Positions 36,201 to 43,439 of a stretch of 64,000 nucleotides of DNA are shown piece after piece. This DNA comes from Ignavibacteriales bacterium UBA1304. GTDB taxonomy: Bacteria > Bacteroidota > Ignavibacteria > Ignavibacteriales > Ignavibacteriaceae. Location of the stretch: NCBI GenBank assembly GCA_002307295.1, contig DBTY01000033.1, forward strand, positions 1 to 64,000. The letters are read 5' to 3'. Within the stretch, counting starts at the first letter, position 1; each line of letters opens with the position of its first letter. Both the position numbers and the translations under genes were made by a program. The notes under the pieces were generated by a model that ran no database searches, was not told the origin of the DNA, and saw only the letters and a program-made list of their open reading frames with translations.

Positions 36201-36857
36201 GTCATGCGGATTTTCTAGTATTGGTTTTTTTAATGAGTTTAACAACGACAAGTTTTCAGGCGAAAAAGGCATTTCCTTTGAAAAGAATTTATCAATCTCT
36301 ACAATCAGTTTTTCATAAATAGTCGTTTCGCTTAGATAAGAGTCGTCGTATAATTCTTTTAATGAAACAAATGCCGGATTAAAGTTTTCCAAATGAAGAA
36401 GTATTAATTCTTCAAGAGTAATTTCCTTATTGCTTTTTATATCCGTCGCGTCTAATAAATAATCCTGAGCTGTAATTGTTTTTTTGTAAACTGATAAAGG
36501 AGGGAAGTAATTTACAAAACCAAGGAGAGTTTTATCTAATTCTTCTGCTCCAAATTTTTTCTTTAAATATGTAATTGCCCGGTCAAAAACTCCCGGGTTC
36601 TGTTTGTTCTCATAGTATCTTATTACATAATGGTAAATTTCGTGTAAAAGACCTAATTCGTTTATCTGTCCGGCAGTAGTATACTGATCGAATTTTTTCT
36701 CTTTTTTCCGGCTTTCATTTATTTTATGAGCCAATACTCTGGCTTGCTGAAAGTTAGAAATAATTACGTCGCCGGTAAGCGAAAATAATGAGTCTTCTAT
36801 CTGATACTTCACTCTGGCGCTTTTACCAGCATGAAATTCATAAACGATTTTTTTCAT
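33270..36857 (-). CDS. large GH13 alpha-amylase-family protein with extra N- and C-terminal domains
   Basis: 1195 residues, about twice a simple amylase. The central (beta/alpha)8 domain has region I CDVVPNHTG (Asp424-His429), nucleophile Asp544 in RFDAAMTLAKKH, acid/base Glu609 in LLAEAFW, and Asp670 in SNPDEE; the usual His of region IV is Pro. Catalysis is therefore plausible. The N-terminal 280 residues contain H72-E-I-Y-H76, an HExxH pattern, and the last 330 are helical; I recognise neither. No signal peptide is visible. It is last in a three-gene unit with an ATP-grasp and a degenerate esterase. Substrate unknown; glycogen or trehalose-type glucans are guesses. Confidence 0.85.
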   Translation of the reverse strand: MKKIVYEFHAGKSARVKYQIEDSLFSLTGDVIISNFQQARVLAHKINESRKKEKKFDQYTTAGQINELGLLHEIYHYVIRYYENKQNPGVFDRAITYLKKKFGAEELDKTLLGFVNYFPPLSVYKKTITAQDYLLDATDIKSNKEITLEELILLHLENFNPAFVSLKELYDDSYLSETTIYEKLIVEIDKFFSKEMPFSPENLSLLNSLKKPILENPHDAQLQLNYIKNNWNSILTEGILSKILSSFDLIQEEARYFAAQGGGGKATPPVPVYKMLRKTADGNDAATSDRRRPEGTSKSYYYEAEHFTEDVDWMPNVVMIAKNTYVWLDQLSKKYMRSIVRLDQVPDEELDMLSNWNFTALWLIGIWERSSASQKIKQYMGNSEAVSSAYSIYDYIIAKDLGGEEAYENLKARAWQRGIRIACDVVPNHTGIYSKWVVDHPEYFIQSEYPPFPNYSFTGIDLSEDPGIQLRIEDRYYNKTDAAVVFQRIDNHTGKVIYIYHGNDGTNMPWNDTSQLNLLKQEVREALIQTIMKVAKKSPIIRFDAAMTLAKKHFQRLWFPLPGTGGAIPSRSDFSINQETFDSMFPVEFWREVVDRINSEMPNTLLLAEAFWLMEGYFVRTLGMHRVYNSAFMHMFMKEENDKFRMLIKNTLEYNPEILKRYVNFMSNPDEETAINQFGKGDKYFGVAVMMVTIPGLPMFGHGQIEGYTEKYGMEYRKAYYNESIDDFLVNRHKREIFPLIKKRDLFSQVANFEFYDFIDWEGNINESVMCFSNFTNKEKALVFFNNSYPTVSGSINYSCNKIIPGSSQTPAFSNKKLSNALNLKTSEGYYYTFRDHKTNLEYIRSGRQIDESGFNISLYGYQYFVFIDFQEHLDFNGELHNLNQYLNGAGVPSINKTLAELKLLPLHNAVKGLLNYCSLDEFEKVFDKYDETKNTIISDYLQSEILNVLGELKKISSQQISDEETLLKVEESLLSLFSLLKRNIQNGQPEADFIIAIKNFFIAEKENNCLKFVFSYCLAETLFGLSEIESVENKRKRFEEFFLEEPILQSFDSFTRSYDNSKHELDLFKILLFSDNIFDVNSTPTGIASPVIDESSPIIDKLFVILNEKSARLYLNINTYKDIEYFSKENFEKLITWSFIFAVLKVIIDLKKQELEISDEILQKLSDRYDILNALILKAETSEYKIKVFMESLT

Positions 36858-36926
36858 GATACAAAATCAAATAATTAAAGAATTATAGTTGAATATACTA
36901 AAACTTTGTCAAAAAATAGTTACAAG

Positions 36927-37874
36927 TTAATTCTTAGTTAACGACGATTTTAAAAATTCGCCCCATGTAAGATTTGAGACGCCATCTTTATATGCTTTTG
37001 CTCTTTTTACTGCCATATTTGCAACAGAGCTTACAATCCATTCAAAATTATCCTCGCCTACAAGCTTTATATCAGCGGCGGGAATTGGGTTGCATAAATC
37101 GATAGCGTAAGGAACTCCGTCCTTTACAGCAACTTCTACGGTATTAAAATCATAACCGAGTATCTTGTTAATTTTTACCACATTGGAGTGGATTCTTTTC
37201 ATAAGGCTTTCCGCTTTAGGAAGCGGATTTTTAAGGTATCGCAACTGATGCGGTTGCTTGGGATCGTATTGAACAATTCGCATATCTTTTTGATCTATGC
37301 AATAACAGCGGAAATAATCGGAGAAAATTATCTCTTCCTGAAGCATCATAACAGTCTGGCCTGACTCGTTATATGCATTGAAGAATTGTTCCTCGTCGTT
37401 TACCTGATAAATATTTTTTAAGCCGCTGCCAAAAAATGGTTTTAAGTATGCAGGAAAACCGATATACTCAAAAATACTTGCCCAGTCAAGCGGGTAAGCT
37501 AAATTCTGGAAGAAGTCCGAATTTGTTTCTGGCGGATGCTGATTAGAAGGGAGTAAAACGGTTTTGGGAACGTTTATTCCATTTTTCATTGCCAAAGAAT
37601 TATTAAAAAACTTTTCATCGGCAGCCCACCAGAAGGGATTATTAATTACAGCCGCGCCGTTCAAAGCCGCAGCTTTTAGGTATCCCTGATAAAATGGAAT
37701 ATCTTTGGAAACTCTGTCAATTATCACGGCGTAATCGGTAGACGCGCCCTGAATTACTTTGTCTATTTTAATGAACTCAGCGGTAATATCCTTTTCATTA
37801 AGCGAATTTATTCTTTCGGCTAAAGCCTGAGGAAACGAAGTTTCCTGACCAAATAAAATACCTATCTTTTTCAT
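36927..37874 (-). CDS. ATP-grasp ligase (RimK-like)
   Basis: 315 residues. After an N-terminal Rossmann-like part (KIGILFGQETSFPQALAERI) comes an ATP-grasp fold: a central Lys in FPAYLKPFFGSGLKNIY, the adenine-side LQEEIIFSDYFRCYCID, and metal ligands in TVEVAVKDGVPYAIDLCNP. Such enzymes join a carboxylate to an amine through an acyl phosphate. It lacks motifs for D-Ala-D-Ala ligase. It is 27 bp after the esterase-like gene and 69 bp before the GH13 gene, so a common pathway is likely. The substrate cannot be inferred. Confidence 0.82.
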   Translation of the reverse strand: MKKIGILFGQETSFPQALAERINSLNEKDITAEFIKIDKVIQGASTDYAVIIDRVSKDIPFYQGYLKAAALNGAAVINNPFWWAADEKFFNNSLAMKNGINVPKTVLLPSNQHPPETNSDFFQNLAYPLDWASIFEYIGFPAYLKPFFGSGLKNIYQVNDEEQFFNAYNESGQTVMMLQEEIIFSDYFRCYCIDQKDMRIVQYDPKQPHQLRYLKNPLPKAESLMKRIHSNVVKINKILGYDFNTVEVAVKDGVPYAIDLCNPIPAADIKLVGEDNFEWIVSSVANMAVKRAKAYKDGVSNLTWGEFLKSSLTKN

Positions 37875-37901
37875 AAATGCCTTTCAAAATATTAATTGTG
37901 T

Positions 37902-38624
37902 TTATTCCTTAATCAAAGAAAGATAATGGGGGAACATTTGGCGCCACCAGAACCAATCGTTGCCGAACCCGTCGCGGTTATCAAACCAGTGACAGATTCC
38001 TCTGCTGCTGAGAATATTAGAAAGCTGGATATTTTCATTAAGGCAGCCGTCAAGGGAGCCTGAACCAAGAACAATCCCCATCTTTCTAATACGCTCAAGA
38101 TACCAGTCATCGTTAAGATTTTGCATGTAATCGGGCGGGTTATTAAAGTAGCAGTCGTCGTCATAATAACCGTATATAAACTGCTTTATATTAAAACATC
38201 CCCCCATACAAAACAAATGACTTGTCAAACAAGGATATTTGAACGCGATATTTGCCGCATGATAAGCGCCAAAGCCGCATCCTCCAAGGCAAACCTGATC
38301 TCTTTCTGTTTCGTGTTTGGCAAATTCTATTATGTCAAGCAGGATAGAATTTTCATATGCTATATGCATTTTTACTCTTTCCGCCGGGGAAATTGAATAA
38401 TTATACCAGCTCATATCGTCTACGCTATCCGGGCAATAGATTTTAAATAATCCTGAATCAACAAAAAAAGAAGCGGACTCGATAAGCTTGTTGTCTTTAC
38501 ACTGAAAATATCTGCCTTTTGCAGTTGGAAAAAGAATTACAGGAATGCCCGCATGGCCAAAGACCAGCATCTCAAATTCTTTGTTCAGGTAATTGCTATA
38601 CCATTTGTGATATTCTTCTTTCAA
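37902..38624 (-). CDS. alpha/beta-hydrolase of the putative esterase family with Ser and His replaced
   Basis: 240 residues belonging to the esterase-D-like family usually found with the WYS...LVFGHGG.P.L.FPT...GRF layout, recognisable here from the start. In active relatives the nucleophile elbow reads G-x-S-F-G-A-Y-H; here it is G115-C-G117-F-G119-A-Y-H, with Gly at the Ser position. The relatives' catalytic His (HDW.WW motif) is Asn222 in GNDWFWW. Asp192 is kept. Codons GGC and AAC are each one change away from Ser and His. It is probably a pseudoenzyme with a binding role. First gene of the unit with the ATP-grasp and GH13 genes. Confidence 0.8.
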   Translation of the reverse strand: MKEEYHKWYSNYLNKEFEMLVFGHAGIPVILFPTAKGRYFQCKDNKLIESASFFVDSGLFKIYCPDSVDDMSWYNYSISPAERVKMHIAYENSILLDIIEFAKHETERDQVCLGGCGFGAYHAANIAFKYPCLTSHLFCMGGCFNIKQFIYGYYDDDCYFNNPPDYMQNLNDDWYLERIRKMGIVLGSGSLDGCLNENIQLSNILSSRGICHWFDNRDGFGNDWFWWRQMFPHYLSLIKE

Positions 38625-38900
38625 TTATCAGCCCGAAATAAAATTAATTTGCGAGATTCAAAATTTTTTATTGACTGCATATTCTATTCTTTTTGATTCT
38701 CTAATATAAAAAAAGTAGGAACAATTCAATAATTTTAAAATCTCTTTATTTAAAGTAACATCTTAAAACAAATAGCCGTTTTTACTAATAAGGCGCAATG
38801 ATAAAATAATAACATGCATGAATAGCTTTTATTCTTTTTGTATTCATATTTATTTGTACGTATTTTTAAAGCGTAAATTAAATATTTAAGCGCTGATACT

Positions 38901-39275
38901 ATGAAAACAAGAACGACTCAGGAAACAAGACTTTATAGAACCGAAATGAATGACAAAATTCTGAATTCCGGCTTTAGAGATTATAATAAATTCTTTGCTC
39001 TTGATAATAAAGCATATATCGACGGAGCTCTGCCTGCCAAAATAAAAGAGTTGATGGGATTAGTCGGCTCGATGGTCTTGAGATGCAATGATTGCATATT
39101 TTATCATATTGATAGATCAATAGAAGAGGGCGCGTCAAAAGATGAACTAATGGAGTCGTTTAATATTGCGCTTATTATCGGCGGTTCAATCGTTATTCCT
39201 CACCTGAGATACGCTTTTCAGGCAATGGATGAGATTTTTGAGGAGAAAGAAAAGAATGGAAAGCTCAAAGAATAA
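38901..39275 (+). CDS. carboxymuconolactone decarboxylase/AhpD-like protein
   Basis: 124 residues of the all-helical CMD fold. The redox motif C62-x-x-C65 with His69 (RCNDCIFYHI) is that of AhpD-type thiol peroxidase partners, not of the decarboxylase. It probably takes part in peroxide or thiol defence; the peroxiredoxin partner is not adjacent. Its 3' end overlaps the rdgB start by 20 bp. A 276-bp gap without recognisable features precedes it. Confidence 0.85.
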   Translation: MKTRTTQETRLYRTEMNDKILNSGFRDYNKFFALDNKAYIDGALPAKIKELMGLVGSMVLRCNDCIFYHIDRSIEEGASKDELMESFNIALIIGGSIVIPHLRYAFQAMDEIFEEKEKNGKLKE

Positions 39276-39852
39276 TACAATAATTTTTGCTACCACTAAC
39301 CAGGGTAAAGTTACTGAAGTTAAAAGAATATTCGATGACGTTGACGTTAAAATATTATCTTTAGCAGATTTTAACGATAAAATTGAAATTGTTGAAGACG
39401 GACTGACTTTTGAAGAGAATGCAAAAATAAAAGCTAAAACTGTTTACGATTTTTATAAAGTCCCTGTTTTGGCCGACGATTCTGGAATTGTAGTGGATCA
39501 GTTAAAAGGCGCGCCGGGCGTTTTTTCGGCCAGATACGCCGGCGAACATGCTACTGATAAAATGAACAACGATAAGCTTATTCAGGATCTTAAGCATTTG
39601 CCAGAACCGCATGAAGCGCGGTTTGTATGCCAGGCGATATATTATGATGGAAAAGATTATACCGTTACTTCAGGAGTTATGGAAGGGAAAGTTATTTTGT
39701 CGCCTCGCGGCGAACATGGGTTTGGATATGACCCGCTTTTTATTTCCGAAGGATATGACAGAACAAACGGCGAACTGACTTTAGATGAAAAAAATATGTT
39801 CAGTCACAGAGCAAAGGCTTTCAGAAATCTAAAAAAGAAAATTCATTTCTGA
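39256..39852 (+). CDS. rdgB: non-canonical purine NTP pyrophosphatase (RdgB/HAM1)
   Basis: Removes dITP, ITP and XTP from the nucleotide pool. The family blocks are complete: IIFATTNQGKVTEVK, LADDSGIVVDQLKGAPG, SARYAG, and GEHGFGYDPLF. I place the start at the ATG at 39256 (MESSKNN), with AGGAG at 39241-39245 upstream, rather than nine codons earlier. Length 198 residues is normal. Its end overlaps ubiE/menG, on the other strand, by 10 bp. Confidence 0.95.
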   Translation: MESSKNNTIIFATTNQGKVTEVKRIFDDVDVKILSLADFNDKIEIVEDGLTFEENAKIKAKTVYDFYKVPVLADDSGIVVDQLKGAPGVFSARYAGEHATDKMNNDKLIQDLKHLPEPHEARFVCQAIYYDGKDYTVTSGVMEGKVILSPRGEHGFGYDPLFISEGYDRTNGELTLDEKNMFSHRAKAFRNLKKKIHF

Positions 39853-40529
39853 GCAATAACTACCTGAACTATTCCGAATGTAAGGCTATACGAAGTTACT
39901 TTGCTAAAGCCGGATTGTTTAAATATGTTTTCAAGGTTTATTTTTTCGTCGAACTCTTCTACGGAAGCAGGGAGGTACGAATAAGCGGCTTTATCTTTGG
40001 ATATTAATCCGCCGACAAAAGGTAAAATGTTCTTAAAATAAAAAACATAAAGAAATTTAATTAAACTGTTTTGGGGAAGTCTGAATTCAAGTATAGTGGC
40101 TTTCCCGTTTGGTTTCAGGATTCTATGGAAAGCCTTGAATGCCTGATTTATATCGTAGAAATTTCTTACTCCAAAAGCGGCTGTAATATTTGTAACGCTT
40201 TCATTACGAAAAGGGAGCTCTTCGGCTACTAACTGCACGTTGCGCCCTTTAATCCATTCGCTTTTCTGACGGAAAAGTTTTAGCATGTTTAGAGAAAAAT
40301 CGACCCCGAAAATATTTTTAACGCCAAGTTTTTTTGCGCATATAGAAAAGTCGCCGGTTCCGCAGGCTACGTCCAATAGAATAGAATCAGGCTCGAGTTT
40401 AGTTAACTTAAGCGCTTTTTTACGCCAATAAAAATCTACCCCCGCGCTTAATAAATGATTTAAGAAATCGTAATTGCCCGCTATTGCGTCAAAAATCCGT
40501 TTTACTTGTTTTTTTTTATTACTATTCAT
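39843..40529 (-). CDS. menG: demethylmenaquinone/ubiquinone C-methyltransferase
   Basis: SAM-dependent methyltransferase for the last step of menaquinone synthesis (UbiE/MenG family). Motif I is LDVACGTGDFSI, and the family signature AAFGVRNFYD is present. Length 228 is normal. Because this group uses menaquinone, MenG is the more likely role; this is an inference. It follows the PAP2 gene with a 9-bp gap. Confidence 0.92.
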   Translation of the reverse strand: MNSNKKKQVKRIFDAIAGNYDFLNHLLSAGVDFYWRKKALKLTKLEPDSILLDVACGTGDFSICAKKLGVKNIFGVDFSLNMLKLFRQKSEWIKGRNVQLVAEELPFRNESVTNITAAFGVRNFYDINQAFKAFHRILKPNGKATILEFRLPQNSLIKFLYVFYFKNILPFVGGLISKDKAAYSYLPASVEEFDEKINLENIFKQSGFSKVTSYSLTFGIVQVVIAQK

Positions 40530-40538
40530 TTCAATGTT

Positions 40539-41480
40539 CTAATAATTAATTACATTTCTTTTTGTTTTTATCTGCCAGACATTATACAGCTTTTTGCTTG
40601 ACCATAATGAAACAACGGCAAAAAGCGCTCCGGCAATCAGATCTACTCCGTAATGGTAACGAAGATATACTGTGGAAAATATCAAAAGCGAACCCGCTAC
40701 CAGCAATGGCTTGCGAATCAGGCATTTAAATTTTATGCCCAGATACATTACAATAATAGTTATCATTGTATGACCGCTTGGGAAAACGTCCCTCTGGAAA
40801 TTATCAGTTATCGAAAACCCAGTATTTACTGAACCTCCAAGATTAATAATACGCCTTAAAGGTTCAGCTAGGTATAAACCGGGGAGTTCCTGATCCATTT
40901 TAAGAAAATTGTGCAGAGTAAAACGCGGTCCAACTCCAGGGAGCAGGAAATAACCCATATACGAAAGGAAAAACCCATATACTACCGCGAAGATTACGTA
41001 ATTTGTTTCTTCATACTTATGTTCTAAATATAAATATGCGGCTAATAAAACCGGAAGCAGATAAAACGAGAAATAAATAATCTGAAGTATTTCCGTTAAA
41101 AAAGGATTTGCTATTTTATATAAAACTGAAGTTGGATCGGAATGAAATATATACTTATCTAACTGTATTAAAAGTTGATCGTAATCAGTATTACGGATAG
41201 GGCGAATCATAAAAAACAGTTGTTTATATGTGGCAAAAATTAATATAGCAGGGTACCAGTAATTGAGCGTCTTAAGAGTTTTGCTGGTTGCGTTTTTATT
41301 TTTAAAAATTGCAAGCGATACAATTAATGCCGTCACTATCAGTTCAAAGATAATAAGTTCTTTCCAACATTCAATTTTGTACGAAAAAACCGCGTTTGTA
41401 ATTATCAGTAAAGAATAAAAAATAATTACCAGCAAGGCGGTTGCGTCTAATTTTAAAAGAAATTTTTTAATGCTGTTCAT
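40539..41480 (-). CDS. PAP2-superfamily membrane phosphatase/transferase (AUR1-like)
   Basis: 313 residues with about seven hydrophobic segments. The PAP2 core is FPSGHTMITIIV followed by RYHYGVDLIAG. The layout, with a long N-terminal membrane part and GPRFTLHNF before the active site, resembles inositol-phosphoceramide synthase (AUR1)-type PAP2 proteins more than simple undecaprenyl phosphatases. It could act in lipid head-group transfer or lipid phosphate removal. It lies between rsmA and menG on the minus strand. Confidence 0.85.
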   Translation of the reverse strand: MNSIKKFLLKLDATALLVIIFYSLLIITNAVFSYKIECWKELIIFELIVTALIVSLAIFKNKNATSKTLKTLNYWYPAILIFATYKQLFFMIRPIRNTDYDQLLIQLDKYIFHSDPTSVLYKIANPFLTEILQIIYFSFYLLPVLLAAYLYLEHKYEETNYVIFAVVYGFFLSYMGYFLLPGVGPRFTLHNFLKMDQELPGLYLAEPLRRIINLGGSVNTGFSITDNFQRDVFPSGHTMITIIVMYLGIKFKCLIRKPLLVAGSLLIFSTVYLRYHYGVDLIAGALFAVVSLWSSKKLYNVWQIKTKRNVINY

Positions 41481-41514
41481 TAATTAATAATTTAAATTCC
41501 AAAAAATGTAAGGG

Positions 41515-42303
41515 TTATTTTAGTTGAGTAGAAACAAATTGTGTAAGCGTGATAAAATCATTAATCTCCAGCTGTTCGGCTCTTAAACTCAAGTCTATTT
41601 CACAATTAGAAAAATCCACATCTTTAAATATACTATTACTTAATGAATTTTTTAAAGTTTTTCTTCTGTTTCCAAAGCACGATTTTACTGTTTTAATGAA
41701 AAGTTTTTTATTTGGGTCGTTTATTTGCTCTTCTTTAAACTTAACATGTATTACGGCGGAATTTACTTTTGGTTTAGGATTAAAAACGTTTGGCGACACT
41801 TTGAAACAATATTTCACTTCAGAAAAATGCTGCAATATTACGGCTAAAATTCCGTATTCTTTTGTGCCCCGTTTAGCGTTAATTCTTCTGGCGACTTCAT
41901 CCTGTACTAAAAAAACAGCATCTTGTATATATTCCTGATTTTCAATCAGGTTAAATAAAATAGGCGAAGTGAGGTTGTAAGGGATATTGCCGACGACTCG
42001 AATTCTTTTCCCATTTTCTGTAAAGAAAGCTGGAATATTAAATTCTAAGAAGTCGCAATTCAAAACTTTTAGATTTGGAAATCTAATTTGCAGGTCGTCA
42101 ATTACGCGCGAATCTATTTCTATCGCCGTAAGATTTTTACACTTATCTACAATAAATTCTGTTAAAGCTCCATAACCGGGACCTATTTCAATTAAAACGT
42201 CGTCGTCGGATGGATTTACTTCTTCTGCAATTTTACGTAGAATGTTTTTATCCGTCAGATAATTCTGTCCGAACTTTTTTAGCGCTTTGTGTTGATTGGT
42301 CAT
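41515..42303 (-). CDS. rsmA: 16S rRNA dimethyladenosine transferase
   Basis: KsgA-type enzyme that dimethylates two adjacent adenosines near the 3' end of 16S rRNA during ribosome assembly. The SAM motif ENVLIEIGPGYGALT is seen as VLIEIGPGYGALTEF, and the catalytic NIPYNL motif is in VVGNIPYNLTSPI. The ATG at 42303 (MTNQHKALKKFGQNYL) is preferred over a TTG eight codons upstream because KFGQNYL is normally close to the N-terminus. Length 262 is usual. Confidence 0.95.
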   Translation of the reverse strand: MTNQHKALKKFGQNYLTDKNILRKIAEEVNPSDDDVLIEIGPGYGALTEFIVDKCKNLTAIEIDSRVIDDLQIRFPNLKVLNCDFLEFNIPAFFTENGKRIRVVGNIPYNLTSPILFNLIENQEYIQDAVFLVQDEVARRINAKRGTKEYGILAVILQHFSEVKYCFKVSPNVFNPKPKVNSAVIHVKFKEEQINDPNKKLFIKTVKSCFGNRRKTLKNSLSNSIFKDVDFSNCEIDLSLRAEQLEINDFITLTQFVSTQLK

Positions 42304-42448
42304 AAAATTAAGATTAAATAATATCAAATGATTGTAAATAAAAATATATATTTATATTTTTAATATATATTAAAAAATTATATTAGTTGAGTCTGTTTTC
42401 AATTCATTTCTTTTATCAAAAATGTTTTTTAAGCTATAACCTGAATCT

Positions 42449-42454
42449 AAGGAG
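42449..42454 (+). promoter_or_regulatory. ribosome-binding site fixing a TTG start
   Basis: AAGGAG lies five bases before the TTG at 42460 and supports it as the start of the ROK kinase gene; no ATG lies near the correct N-terminus. Confidence 0.75.
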
Positions 42455-42459
42455 AAATT

Positions 42460-43434
42460 TTGAAAGAAAATTTTATAATAAGTATCGATATGGGGGGAAC
42501 GAAAATATTATCAGCCGCTTTAAATACAAAAGAGGGGATAATATGCAAAGTTAAAAAACCGACATCGGCGCATGAAGGGAAAGATACATATATAAAGAAA
42601 TTATCAGAAATAATTTTTGAGACAATTGAAACAGCCGGGCTTACAAAGGAACAAATAAAAGCCGTATGTCTTGGCATACCCGGTTCAGTCGATCCGTATT
42701 CGGGCATAATCGGCGTGGCTCCAAATCTTGGCATTAAGAATTTTAATATTAAAGAAGAACTTCAGAATGTTGTTCCGTTTCCGGTTCTGATAGAAAACGA
42801 CGTTAACATAGCGGCTCTTGGAATTAATAAATACAGCCTTGCAAAAACAGCAAAGAACGCGCTTGTAGTGTTTATTGGAACGGGAATAGGCGGCGCTTTG
42901 ATTTTTGATAAAAAGCTTTACCGCGGATCTAGTTTCTTTGCCGGCGAGATAGGGCACATGATTATTGATAAAGACGGCCCTTTATGCGGCTGCGGTAAAA
43001 AAGGCTGCTTTGAGGCTATTGCAAGCAGAGCTGCAATTGTAAAAACAATTGTAAAAGATATTAAAGCTAAAAAGCCTTCTAAGCTTACAAAATTAGTAAC
43101 TCCGGGCAAGCAGATAAAAAGCAAAGCGCTTGCGAATGCGGTTAAACTTAACGATAGATTAGTTATAAGGCACATTACCGCTGCGTGCGAAGTTATCGGC
43201 AGAGAGCTGGCAAACGTAACAAATCTGCTTAATGTTGATTTAATAGTACTTGGCGGAGGATTAATTGAAGCTTTAGATAAATTTATGGTTCCCAAAATAA
43301 GAGAAGCCTTTAAAAATAACGCGCTTAAAGACGCCGCCAAAGTATGTAAAATTAAAGCCGGTAAATTAGGCGAAGACGCCGCGTTATTTGGCGGAATTGT
43401 TCTTGCTGAAGAATTTTTAAAAATTAAAATATAA
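42460..43434 (+). CDS. ROK-family sugar kinase (glucokinase-like)
   Basis: 324 residues. The ATP loop SIDMGGTKILSA is at the N-terminus, the ROK signature with zinc ligands reads CGCGKKGCFEAIASRAA, the catalytic Asp is in IENDVNIAAL, and GGGLIEALD closes the fold. It likely phosphorylates glucose or a related hexose; the substrate-contacting EIGHM block fits glucokinase. It starts with TTG supported by AAGGAG. It converges with the ABC-F gene with a gap of five bases. Confidence 0.9.
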   Translation: MKENFIISIDMGGTKILSAALNTKEGIICKVKKPTSAHEGKDTYIKKLSEIIFETIETAGLTKEQIKAVCLGIPGSVDPYSGIIGVAPNLGIKNFNIKEELQNVVPFPVLIENDVNIAALGINKYSLAKTAKNALVVFIGTGIGGALIFDKKLYRGSSFFAGEIGHMIIDKDGPLCGCGKKGCFEAIASRAAIVKTIVKDIKAKKPSKLTKLVTPGKQIKSKALANAVKLNDRLVIRHITAACEVIGRELANVTNLLNVDLIVLGGGLIEALDKFMVPKIREAFKNNALKDAAKVCKIKAGKLGEDAALFGGIVLAEEFLKIKI

Positions 43435-43439
43435 ATATA

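Noticed and set aside
38625..38900. 276-bp gap before the AhpD-like gene examined for a small RNA or tRNA
   Set aside because: No cloverleaf, no strong hairpin and no T-run; it is plain AT-rich promoter-type sequence.
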